A stretch of 64,000 nucleotides of DNA, taken from NCBI GenBank assembly GCA_002633005.1, contig NMRA01000028.1, positions 1,015,556 through 1,079,555 on the forward strand, written 5' to 3'. Below, in pieces: positions 30,331 through 42,000 of the stretch (position 1 is the first letter of the stretch; the number at the start of each line of letters is the position of its first letter). The translations under genes were made by a program, and so were the position numbers. Source of the DNA: Phoronis australis. Its lineage: Eukaryota; Phoronida; Phoronidae. Below the pieces are notes generated by a model that saw only the letters and a program-made list of their open reading frames with translations, was not told the origin of the DNA and made no database searches.

Positions 30331-33300
30331 ATGTAAAGTTGAACAAACGGGAATTGTTACCCAGGCCATGTATCAACTTTTGAACTGCTCCGCATTGTTA
30401 GCATGGCAGGGTACATATAGGATGTAGCCTTATAGCGAATTTAATATCAAATGGCAATCTTACGCTTTTTGGCTAATAACCACTTACTGAATGAGTACAG
30501 CTTGATAATGAGACATAAATTTGGCACGGAGTCGTTTATTTGCCAGCGTGCATGAAACAGTAGTGCGGAACATTCCAAGGATACCCAGTTTTTAAGTCAA
30601 TTTATTTAAAATAGACACCTTCCTAAATGTAAAACACTGGAACTCCAGGGGGGCTCTAGTGGAAATTTATGCACACAGATAAAGCAATAAACTAAGGCTG
30701 TACTAAAAATGTTTATTACTACAAGTACACAAAGAAAGAAATATAAAAAATACAACTTTAGGCTACTACAATTACATAGAAAAAATAAAGTAATAAAGCT
30801 TTTCAGAAGTAAATATATAAGACAAGTTATGGGTAGTCAACTTAGATAACGGGCGATGCGTACATGCGCCATTTTCGGATTCCTAATTTTAAGATTGACA
30901 AACCGAATAAATTCTGAAGCGTTTTCTTGGGTAGGTGATGGTTTCGATGTCCTTTTTGGTAACCAAAAATCAAGTCCTATCACAGTAAGTAATATTATGG
31001 GAGCCATTTTATGACCTTCAAGTTACACTCGACTTTAGCGAAGAAGGCGGTTAAAATTCAAATTGAACCTAATTTTTTAATGAATCATTACTTTTGACCC
31101 AAGTACAAGAAACCAATGAGCTATATATAATTATGTTTTAATCGTCTCCTTGCAAAAAACCATCAAATCGGGTTTCCTAAGTTCCATTCTTTGACAGTAA
31201 TCAGGGAACATATTTTCCGCGATTGCTGTTGAAATACAAGGACGGACGGCTTTGAGGATTTTTGAACCTGGGTCAAAGATCATAATTCGTTTCAATGTAA
31301 AAAAATACAAACAACTCGGTTTGATTTCAGTGTAAGACGCCTTATTCGACAAACTCAGGTACAGCAAATTTAGTGTCCGGGCTTAATTCATTTTTGTCTT
31401 TTTGACGATTAAATGCTGAAGAAATGCAGATTTATATGAAACAAACCTGCAGAATATTTACAAAACCCTTCTGAAGTGGAATGTTCAAGTATAGAATTTC
31501 GAGTTTACTTCAATCTTTTTCATATTCGTATCGAAAAAGTAATTCTTATTTTACTCTTGATTAAAAACGTAACATCGACCCTTTCCCTGTCCCCTTCCAT
31601 TCATCCAGTCAATTCAAACAGTCTCAGGTAGTTTTGATACTGCCAGATAAGATCATTTTATTAGCTCACAATATTCAATTCAAAATAAATCAAATTGTGG
31701 TTCTTCACTAACCGTTTGTATGTTAAAGTATGAATTCACTTAAAGTTGCGTACTATTCATTGGAATTAACTCATTTTGGAAACACTGGTGTGACTCATGA
31801 ACTGCGTGAGCCAACACAGATGGCAATCATTTCAATGCATGTAGCTTGCGCCATCTATTGTCGTGTGATTTCAAATCGTGATTCATGAGAACTTTTCCGT
31901 GCTCAGTTCCAAAGATCTCGTCTCATCGCTTCTCAAGCCATCAGTGCTTCTGCGTGGCATTTTCGACTTCATCAGTCTCCGCTGCTTTCAGCAGACTTTT
32001 TGACAGCTCAACATTTGGGTTTTTAAAATGAACTGGGCTTATTATCAACTGCGTTCTGTAGCAAGAAATCGCTGCCCAAAAGTTTAAATAAATATTTACT
32101 TAACTATGTTTGCACATTCACAGGTGCTATGTCATTATTTTGAAATTAAAAAAAAAATCCTGATAAAACCTCGCGGATCTTGATAATTTTACTCTTCACA
32201 AATTTAGCTTCAGTAGGCACAAAGATTCGTTACATTTGTAAACTTTTGACAGAGCTTTTAAATTGAAATAAAAATATATTTTTATGTCTCCTACAGTAGA
32301 ACTGATGCGTTTGCCTTAATCATCTTGTACATTGCAACAGATAGAGAAAGTGGTGAGAAATGTTGTCTAACCAAATTCACGCCTCACGTGTAAGAGGTTC
32401 AGCTTTCCAAACTGAATGTTCAGTATACATACCAAACTTTACTTTATCGTGTTTACGAAAGAAAGAGACTCGTGGCAAGTTTCTTTAAATTTCTGAGTGT
32501 CGTCGCCGGGTATGTTGCCCTAAAACCTCGAACTTTACTATTTTCTACTCTACACGGAGTCCTACTGTCAGTCGTAACTTCAGGTGGCGAAAGTCTCCGG
32601 TTAGACTACAAGTATCAAACATCGTGGAGTTATGATATTTTAGTAAAAAATGCACCATGATTTCACTATTGACTACCCCGTGGAGACTTTAGCTTTAACT
32701 ATATTATTTATTTCTCGAACTTTGTTAATCCCGGAGGGGGACTTTCAACACTGGAAGTTTCATCCGGCTACTACCCAGCGACTTCGTTTGTATCAGAAAG
32801 AGGGCAGTGCGTTTAAATGTCCCCAACGCGACCCAACGACCGTTAGTGGTGTAGCATTGTTTAAAAATAAGTTCTATTGACACGGTCTGGGTTGATAAGC
32901 ACACGAGCAAATAGGGAACAATTTTATTAATCCTTTTCATATTTTCTTCAACTATTGTGCACATATTTGTACTCTATTCACTGTGGGGAATGGAAACAAA
33001 CAAAGGGACCGTTGATTACAAGGGAAGGGGGTGATCTACTGCTTTATAATGGTTTACACATTTAATGAAGTTAAAACTGTTTGCTAAGATTGACCAGGGT
33101 CAATTTTGGTTGAGCAATTTCTGACTATAGTCGAAATTGTTAAATTGATTATGGGAAGTAATTTAGTGGAAAACGCTTTTCATCATCGTTCAAATCTTGC
33201 AGCAATATTGGTCGTCGCTCAGATTGTCCGTATTGTCCACTGAAACGTCTGAGTTTAAACTTTTCAATTTTCACACATTCTTCTGCAGTTTAATTCAAGT

Positions 33301-33825
33301 CATCAACCAAATTTACAAAGATGTTTACAGCATCTGGCTTCAGATACTTAGAAGATTCTTTAGTAGACTTGTCACCCCCGTATGTCGAATGACAGTGGCG
33401 GATATATTTGAATGGGCTGGCATTGTTATCTTACAGTGGGTGGTGCTTAAGATGACGTCACCTGTCAATCACTTCTTCAGGTAGTAATGCAAAGCTGTAA
33501 GACGGCGTAAGCTACGGTTGTGGATTCAGAACTTTGGATTAAGCGTGGATTAAATCCGGATTCCAGCTTTAGTAACATAATATATCGTGGATTTTACATT
33601 CCATAAATCATTGAAGATAACTTCTGTGGAACTTCATAACGATTATAAACAGTCTGCCGCCGAGCTGTAGCCAACAGACGATAGTTATGTCGCACCTGTG
33701 AACGTGAACTGTTGTGTGTGTACGCTGGACATGGTGATCGTCGCTTGTAAACGTCCAGCTTGAATGAAACGGGTTGGTGTTGAGGCCGAATCCGGATATA
33801 GATTCTGTCGGATTAGTGCCTAACA

Positions 33826-33837
33826 ATGGACAATTAG
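33826..33837 (+). other. Short upstream ORF (three codons) before the cadherin start
   Basis: ATGGACAATTAG lies 73 bases before the cadherin start codon, in a different frame. If transcribed, it is a minimal upstream ORF that could lower translation of the main frame. That is inference; the transcription start is unknown. Confidence 0.3.
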
Positions 33838-33910
33838 CTCTGACGAGAGATCGAAGCTTTATTTCGACAACCGCGATCATATTGGTCGTGGACCGTCAAA
33901 AGTAGGCTCT

Positions 33911-36900
33911 ATGTCGCAAAGGACGTTATCGGACCCGGGGTCCACGGTGAAACATGCGTGGCCCCCATTCAGGACTTCGGACAAATATATCTATCTTATT
34001 CTCATACTATTCCTCTGCACATTTGCTCAAGGGCAGGGACCAGGTGACAACACATACACGTTTGATATATTAGAAAACAAGCCTCCACTTACAGAAGTTG
34101 GATCAATACGTACTCTGCCAGGAAAAACGTATATTCTAGCCACTCCTACACAAAATTTCTCCATAAATTCTGCAACGGGATTGATAACGACGAAAACGAC
34201 ACTTGATCGAGAGGAAGCTACAAAAGTTGCCCTCGTTGTACGCGGAAGTGATCCTGTGTATCTTATAGAGGTTACCATAAACATTTTAGACGTGAATGAT
34301 AATGCACCTGCATTTCCACAACCCGTAGTGGAAGTTCATTTTGTGGAGAACAACGTCGTAGGAACTCGAAAGATTCTACACACTGCTCTTGACAAGGATT
34401 CAGGAGTATTTGGAACTGTTTCGGGCTATCAAATAATATCCGGCAATGATGAGAACAAGTTTGATCTTGACTTTGAACTCACTGATTTCTCCACATACTT
34501 TTTCTTAGTCAACAAAGTGACATTTAACAGAGAAGACAAAGCCTCGTATATATTGAATATTTCAGCTCATGATGGTGGTAACCCACCCCTTTACTGTTAC
34601 TTAACAGTTAACGTCATCATTGATGATACCAATGACAATGCTCCAGTATTTCTGCCAAGCACTTATTCCGTCACTGTCAATGAGAGTACTCCTGCAGGAA
34701 CCTCCATTCTGAAGGTACAAGCTACTGATCAAGATATTGGACCAAATGGTGAAATCACATACAACATCTCCAATGAGTTTAACTTATTTGCAATAGACGA
34801 ATACACTGGAGTCGTCACCACTCGGGATACATTGAACTGTCCTAATTATCAATGTTCAGCTACAATATTAGCGACAGATCGTGGTGCTCAGGGGTTGAAT
34901 GGTCGCGCTTATTTAACTGTGGTTATTGAGGATGAGAATGACCACCGCCCTGTCATCTCTTTTACGCCCTTAATGGGTGGCAAAAATCGGGATTACATAG
35001 CAGTAAATGAGAGCATAAAACGTGACCAACCCCTGGCGGTCATACAAGTGACTGATAAGGACCGAGGTAGAAATGCTCAAACAAACCTTACTCTGTTGAG
35101 TGGAAATGAAGAGGGACACTTCAAAATAAGAATTATTCCACGAGTTGGTGGCATCTTGCTGACCGCAAGCGCGTTAGACCGTGAACGTATTTCCACGTAC
35201 AATCTGACATTCATTGCTGTGGACTTTGGCAATCCTCCGCTTGAAAGCCGTGCATTTCTTATCATTCATGTCACTGATGCTAACGACCATAGCCCACAGT
35301 TTGAGAAATCCAGCTACAGCAGTTCTCTCAGTGAACTTGCTCCTATTGGTAGTTTTGTTATGGGAGTAACAGCGAGAGATGACGATGATGGTCTAAATGC
35401 GAAAATAAAGTATGTTATACTATCAGGCAATCAGCTGGGATGGTTCAGAATTGATGAGGAAACTGGCCTTGTAACCACGGCGAAAGATCTAGATAGAGAG
35501 GTGTTGTTGTCGAACCCGTATATTGTATTGAACATATCTGCTCAAGATGGTGGAATACCGTCATTCACGGCCCATGCAACATTGACTGTTTTCATTCAGG
35601 ATGAAAATGACCAAACTCCGACATTCGCACAAACCGTGTATACAGTTACTCTCTCAGAAGCTGACCGTCCAAATACACATGTCATCACATTGACGGCCAC
35701 TGACAATGATCAAGGTCTCAACGGGACTGTCATTTACGCCTTTGCCAATGACGTAGAAGTCAACTACCCAGGGAAGTTCAAACTAAACCCATCAAGTGGC
35801 GATATTCGAACGTTGGTGAAGCTTGATCGGGAACAGTCGCCATCATATGTCATCAAGGTGATTGCTAGCGACCAGGGTAGCAACCGTTTGACCTCGACTG
35901 CTACAGTTGTTGTTAATGTGACAGATTTAAATGACAATCCACCAGTGTTCTATCCCAGCCAGTATTACCAGAGTATCATAGAGAACCAGCCCTTGGGTGT
36001 TTCTGTTGTTCAGGTACAAGCGTCAGATTCTGATGCTGGTGATAATGCCAAAATCAGTTATTCTATTGCCAGTGGCGCTGATGGAAAATTCACCATTGAT
36101 GCCACTTCTGGCTGGATAACCACTCTGCAGTCATTGCGGCGACAACAGAAAGACTCCTACACGCTTGAAATCAGAGCCATTGACCATGGCACGCCGGCCA
36201 AATCCTCACCATCAAGCGCTTTGGTTGTTGTCAACGTAATTCGTGAATCACAAAATACACCTCCCACATTCAATTCTACCAGTGGATACCTGTTCAGTGT
36301 TGTTGAAGACAATGGTGAAACGTCCTTATCCAGGAGATGGGTTGGTGCCTTGCGGGCACAGTTTCAAGATGGTTCCTCTGTCACATATTCAATCACTGGT
36401 GGCGATCCATATGGCAACTTCGAGATCTCCTCTGGAGTGATCAGAACTGCCAAGCTGATCGACCGGGAAAAAATCAGCCATTATATGTTGACAGTCACTG
36501 CCAGTGGAGGACTGGTTCATGGAGAGACCACTGTCAATATTACCGTTGTTGACCTGAATGATAATTACCCACAGTTCCCTGTGCCTACTGCAAAAGTCTA
36601 TGTAGTTGAGAACTGGCCGATAGGACATGAAGTGTATTTGGCCTCGGCTAAAGACTCAGATGAAGGCTCTAATGCCCTTCTGTCCTACAGGATGGTAAGT
36701 AGCTCACCTGGAATTTTTGACATCAATTCATCAACTGGCATGATCTTTCTAAGCCAGCCCGTCAGTCTTGGCACCGCTTACACACTCACTGTGACAGCTA
36801 CGGATTCTGGCCAGAAGTCCTCTGACTTCTCATTGGACATTGTAGTCACAGATGTAAATGACCACTCACCTGTATTTAGTCGTAATATCTACGAGTTCTC

Positions 36901-39061
36901 AGTGGACGAATCGCGTGATGTCAATTACCGGTTTGCACAAGTCACTGCAACTGATTTGGACCGAGACCTGAATGGTAAAGTGACATACTCCATAACTGTC
37001 GGCAATGTTGGTGCCTACTTTGGCATTTTTCCTGACGGCATTTTGTACATCGCCAAAGCTCTCGATCGGGAAACACGCGACCAGTTTCTGCTCACAGTCA
37101 AAGCTGTTGATCACGGTGTGGAAGTCCGCTCGGCACTTGTAAATGTATCTATACATGTGACCGATGCCAATGACAATGTCCCCATGTTTAGCAATGGCAC
37201 ATACGATTTTTACATCGAGGAGAATTCAGCAGCAGGAACTGATGTTGGTACGGTGAGCGCCACAGATTTTGATCTCGGTCGGAACTCGGAGTTGACCTTC
37301 TCGATTGTGGATAGCAACGATGCATTTGAGATTGACCCTTTGTCTGGGGCAATACAAAGTCTCAGTATGTTTGATCGTGAATCTGTAGCTGGTGACATGG
37401 TTCAGTTTAAAGTTAGAGTGACAGACAATGGATTAGAGCGGTTGAACTCGACTTGTCTTGTAAGGGTTCATGTCATTGATGTCAATGATAACCCACCTGT
37501 TTTCTCACAATTATTGTATACAGCCAAAATAAAAGAGAACGCGATTATTGGCAGCCTAGTGGCTCGTGTTAACACTACGGACAAGGATATAGGTCGTAAC
37601 AAATACGTGTTTTACACCATCACATCGGGAAATGAAGGTGGAGAATTTGCATTGAATCGTTCCACTGGCCAATTAATACTGAAACGGAGGTTAGACCGTG
37701 AAACCAAGCACATTTATGAGTTGACTATCTTAGCCACTGACACGGCCGAGACTGACGCTCTCAACGCAACTGCCACCGTCCGTGTTCAGGTGTTGGACTT
37801 CAACGATAATAGACCTGTTTTTAACTGTAGTGCTCATCCGTGTTCCGTCGACGTGCCAGAATCGACAAGTCCTGGAACGTCGATTGGAACCGTTGTCGCC
37901 ACAGATGCCGACTATGGCAGTAATGCGGCTGTAAGTTACTCTATTGCTGCTGGTAACACTCCCGAGACATTCAACATAAATGCCGATTCTGGGGTTATCT
38001 ACCTTCTAGGAACTCTCAACTATGACAATGTGAATGAATACAAGCTGACCATTAAAGCAAGTGATTCTGGCGATCCGCAACAAACAGCATTCGTTGAGTT
38101 CACCGTTCGAGTTGTTGATCACAACGATCCTCCAGTATTCCCTTCTGGATCGAATATTATAAATATGATGGAGAACACCGGACCAAATGCTTATGTTACT
38201 ACGATTACCGCTAATGATCCAGACTTTGGAGTGAATGGTCAGCTAACGTACTCAATCAAATCGCAGAATCCGTCTGGCAACTATTTCCGCATTGAAGCTT
38301 CTACTGGCAAAATTTTTACCAACAAGAATGTTGACCGCGAGATGAGCAGCTTTTACGATCTTACTATCATTGTGGTTGATGGAGCTGCAAATCCATTGTC
38401 TGCGGAAGAGACCATCACTGTGAATGTACAAGACAAGAATGACAACTCCCCTGTGTTTGTTTCCATGAATGCCGCTATCATCTCTGCCGGAGCATCCTCA
38501 GGCTCAGCTGTAATGACAGTAAGAGCAGAAGATCCCGACGATGCCGCCAATGGTAAAGTTACATACACTGTGACCAGTGATTTATTCCAAATAAACACAA
38601 ATGATGGACATCTCACCTTGAAAAGAACTATCAGTGGTTCGCCAATGACACATTTGGTAACCATTACGGCGAAAGATGGTGGCTCACCACCGATGTCCAC
38701 CACCTCAACACTGACGGTGATTGTACGGTCATCAACCAATAACAATCAGTTGTCATTTGGAAGCTCCGGGTATTCAGGCCAAGTGAGTGAAAACCAGCCT
38801 TCAGGAACCTCTATTGTTACCGTGACAGCAACGAATCCTTCAAATTCTCGGCCACAGATCCAGTACTATGTTACTAACGTATCTGTCAATGGTGCCCAAC
38901 AGCCTAAACCGGGACGTTATTTCCAAATCAATGCCCAGACCGGAGTACTTACCACAGCAGAAGTCTTGGATAGGGAAGAGGATTCTGTGATTAATAACTT
39001 TTCAGTGGAAGTTTACGCCATCGACAAAGGTTCTACTACACCACAGACAAAGAAAACCGAT
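33911..39061 (+). CDS. Cadherin exon 1: signal peptide and EC repeats 1-15 plus most of EC16
   Basis: An unusually long exon of 5,151 bases (1,717 codons, phase 0). Linker motifs in order include LDVNDNAPAF, DDTNDNAPVF, EDENDHRPVI, TDANDHSPQF, QDENDQTPTF, TDLNDNPPVF, VDLNDNYPQF, TDVNDHSPVF, TDANDNVPMF, IDVNDNPPVF, LDFNDNRPVF and QDKNDNSPVF. LDRE motifs occur in most repeats. Linkers after EC7 (RESQNTPPTF), EC13 (DHNDPPVF) and EC15 (RSSTNNNQLSF) are degenerate. The donor GAT|GTGAGT at 39062 is chosen because TPQTKKTD then joins VSITLTDENDSAPVF of exon 2. Confidence 0.95.
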
Positions 39062-42000
39062 GTGAGTAGTTTCGTACAATATGTTTTAATATTCTGCTTT
39101 CAATCCGTGTGCTCTCATTGGTCAGAAATTGACCGGGTGCTATTGATTGTCTCATTTTTGGTCTTACTTCAGGTGTTAATTTTTAAAATATAAACTCTCC
39201 TTTCGTGCACTGAAACTAGTACAAATAGTAGACACTGTACATCTGTTCAGCTATGTAGTCCAGTTGTAGGACCCAATAATCCTTGGCTATAAATTTTCCC
39301 GGTTCAGTCAGCATGACCATTATGCACAGGTGTTCCTTTGAATGAATTTAATTTGAAGTATACTGAAGTCACAGTTGGAGATAGAGAAATAGTTGAAATT
39401 GAAAATTAGAACTTTAAAGATATCACCCGTCTCTGTTTTATGAGGGCATGGTGCCATTCAGCTCTAGTATATACACGAGTGGCAAAAGCGCTAGTAGTTT
39501 CACTAGTGAAAATGCCAACATTTTTGGGAGAGAAGAAAGGTTTCTGTGAAGGGGTCATTTTTACCATCAAATTACTCCCTCACCTTTCAATTCCTTATTG
39601 GTGAAAAGCATAACATTCACTCTCTGCCTAAAATTGATTAATACTAGCCCCAACAAAGGCCTCTTTCTTCTTCGCATGTGTCTGAGCACAAAAGTTCCAT
39701 GGGCGAAAAGTCCAGTAGTTTTGAAATAACTCATATTGCCAACGAAATGACACTTGTAACTGTTCTTGTGACTGGCGATTTTACCAGCAAAAATGCTTGT
39801 TGTAATAGTTAGTGAATGGGGGTATTAGGTTGAAGCAAAAACTGCTATTGTCCCTGCATTCTGTATGTAAAATGCATGTAAGTTGTCTAGCTTCCAGTCA
39901 TAGAGAAATTTTGCTGGATGTGTTGTTTCCCCACTGAAACTTTCATTCATTCACCCAAAGTTTAAATATTTGCTTTTTTAAGATCCTTGGCCTTTTAGAG
40001 AACATTTTAAAACCACGTCTTGTAAAAATTGCACAGCCGCGTACGTCATTGGTCAAATATGAACAAGCTCTATTTGCCTAGCCTTAACGACAATTGAAGT
40101 AGTCAGTGAGTAATACAGATTTTCAGTTCACTGGAGTGGGTTAGGTTCAGACAGATTTTACCTGGTGCTCTGACACGTATTGGAGTTCACCTACTCAACA
40201 ATGTCTTCTTGAAGTAAAAACTTGAACTATATCAGTTGTTATTTTCATGTATACTTTTTATGTTTTAACCTGACTGTAAGTGTAAGGATTATTAATTTCT
40301 AAGGTTTAAGAGTGGCATTCCTTCTATATTAAATTGTGCTCTGTTTTTTTTTCAAATGTGGGTCCTATTGAATTAAGATGCTCTCAAATGTTTAATTGAA
40401 CAAGTACTTGTCTCGCTTAATGTTTATCTGGATCTAATAGGATTTTCAAAGCAATGCTTGACATTTGAGAGTTTTGAATTAATTTAAATATTTTGAATCG
40501 GATGGGATAATTTCCCTAGGTTACTCACTACAGTAGAAATTGTAAAATTGTTGGTCTGTGACCAGTTGCAGTCTTGTTGATGGCCACTGTGTACTGGACT
40601 GTGTTCGGTGTCTTCATTTGCTGTGAAAACTTAATGATGTTGGGCACATACAGTCTATTGTGATAGTAGACATTTAGTACAAGACATTCTTTGTCGCAGC
40701 TGTCAATGAAAATTACCCTACATGTTCATAAAATCATATTGCGCTGCTGACCATGTGATGATTTTCTATTGTCCTAAACTTCATGCTGTCGGTCCCTGGG
40801 GAGCTTGGCACCTTGGCTTTTTTATTTGGTTTCAAATTTTAATGAAAATCTATTCAGTAGCTGGTTTATTATAGGTGTAAAAATGGCTGCTCATGAAAAA
40901 ATAATTGAAATACACTCTGATGGGTGTACGGTTTCCTCATAACGCTTCACTGATCTTGTTTGGTTGTTGAGAAAAAATTCCAAGTTGCTTCTTTCTGGAA
41001 TTCAATATGCCTCGAGAATATGTGGTTGCTATAAAACTTTAGGCTTCAAGTGCAGGATCACTACCTCACCCTTGTAGCAATTGTGTAAACCTGAAAGCTT
41101 TTCCAAAACCTTAGGTGTTTCTGCTGTTTTGTAAAGTTTAGCATTATTCCTGTCTGATGAGTTGGGCGATTCATCCACCATTCAGAAAGTTGATGTTCCT
41201 GCTGTGTGAATGAGTCATTAAGTGGGCTCCCAGCATGCACACAGGATAGCTAAACCTCAATTTTAGACATGGACATTGTGAGCAACAATGGACAGAATTT
41301 GAAAAGGTTCTGCTTGTTTGTTCCAGGGTAGTTTCAATCTTTTGTAGGTCATGACAGGCCTAATTGGAAAGGAATTTTTGACACCTCTGTTTGTTAGAAC
41401 ACTTTAGTTAAAAAAAGACATTTATCTCCTTGTGGAAGGGATTGTTTAAAAGTTATGTGTTAGTTTTTTCGAATTGAAAAAAGGAATCGTAACATATTTA
41501 TACTAATATGGTTTAGTTGGTTTGGTAATGTTAACGTAGTTGGTTAATTCTTGTTAAAACAGATCTAAAATAGCCCATATTGCTACGTGATTTTTTAGAA
41601 CCTCATGTTAGATCTGACTGGGTATGTTTCAATTTACAGTATCGACATGAATTAATTTAGTTTGCTGTGGGAGGTCTTGAAGTTCTTCTACTTTACTCTG
41701 GTGGCTGTCATCCTCGCATATTACTGAGACAAGAAGCTGTCCCTGGTCATTCCAGACTTTTGTAATGAGTCTCTGCCTTAATATTAGTCGGGCTAAATAA
41801 ACAGAGCACCAAAAGGATTGACAGTCAGCTTATCCAAAGTGACCCACCTCAGTGCCTAAGGTGCATACCTCCCTTTTCCATTTGAGCAAAATTTGTTTAT
41901 TGAAGTTTCCAAGTGATAGGACTTTTAGCAAACAGTGGGCTTTCTCCATCCCGCAAGGTGATACTGCTAAACGGAACTCTGTAATGTCCCACCCAACAAG

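Larger units (their letters stand above)
26061..33820. other. Region between the two divergent genes
   Basis: About 7.8 kb between the head-to-head genes. I see no open frame with recognisable protein similarity. It contains a 24-bp minisatellite (26970-27090), a palindromic MITE-like element (29615-29885) and a diverged direct repeat (30147-30330). Promoters and untranslated first exons of both genes presumably lie here but cannot be placed by eye. The largest frames (for example 28068-28355 minus) resemble nothing I know. Confidence 0.5.

Noticed and set aside
32472-32964. Overlapping frames on both strands upstream of the cadherin
   Set aside because: Short, opposite-strand shadows with no recognisable domain. 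Could be untranslated first-exon DNA but nothing supports a protein.
33911-39061. CELSR/flamingo or clustered protocadherin identity
   Set aside because: More than 19 EC repeats before any other domain is far beyond their 9 or 6-7.
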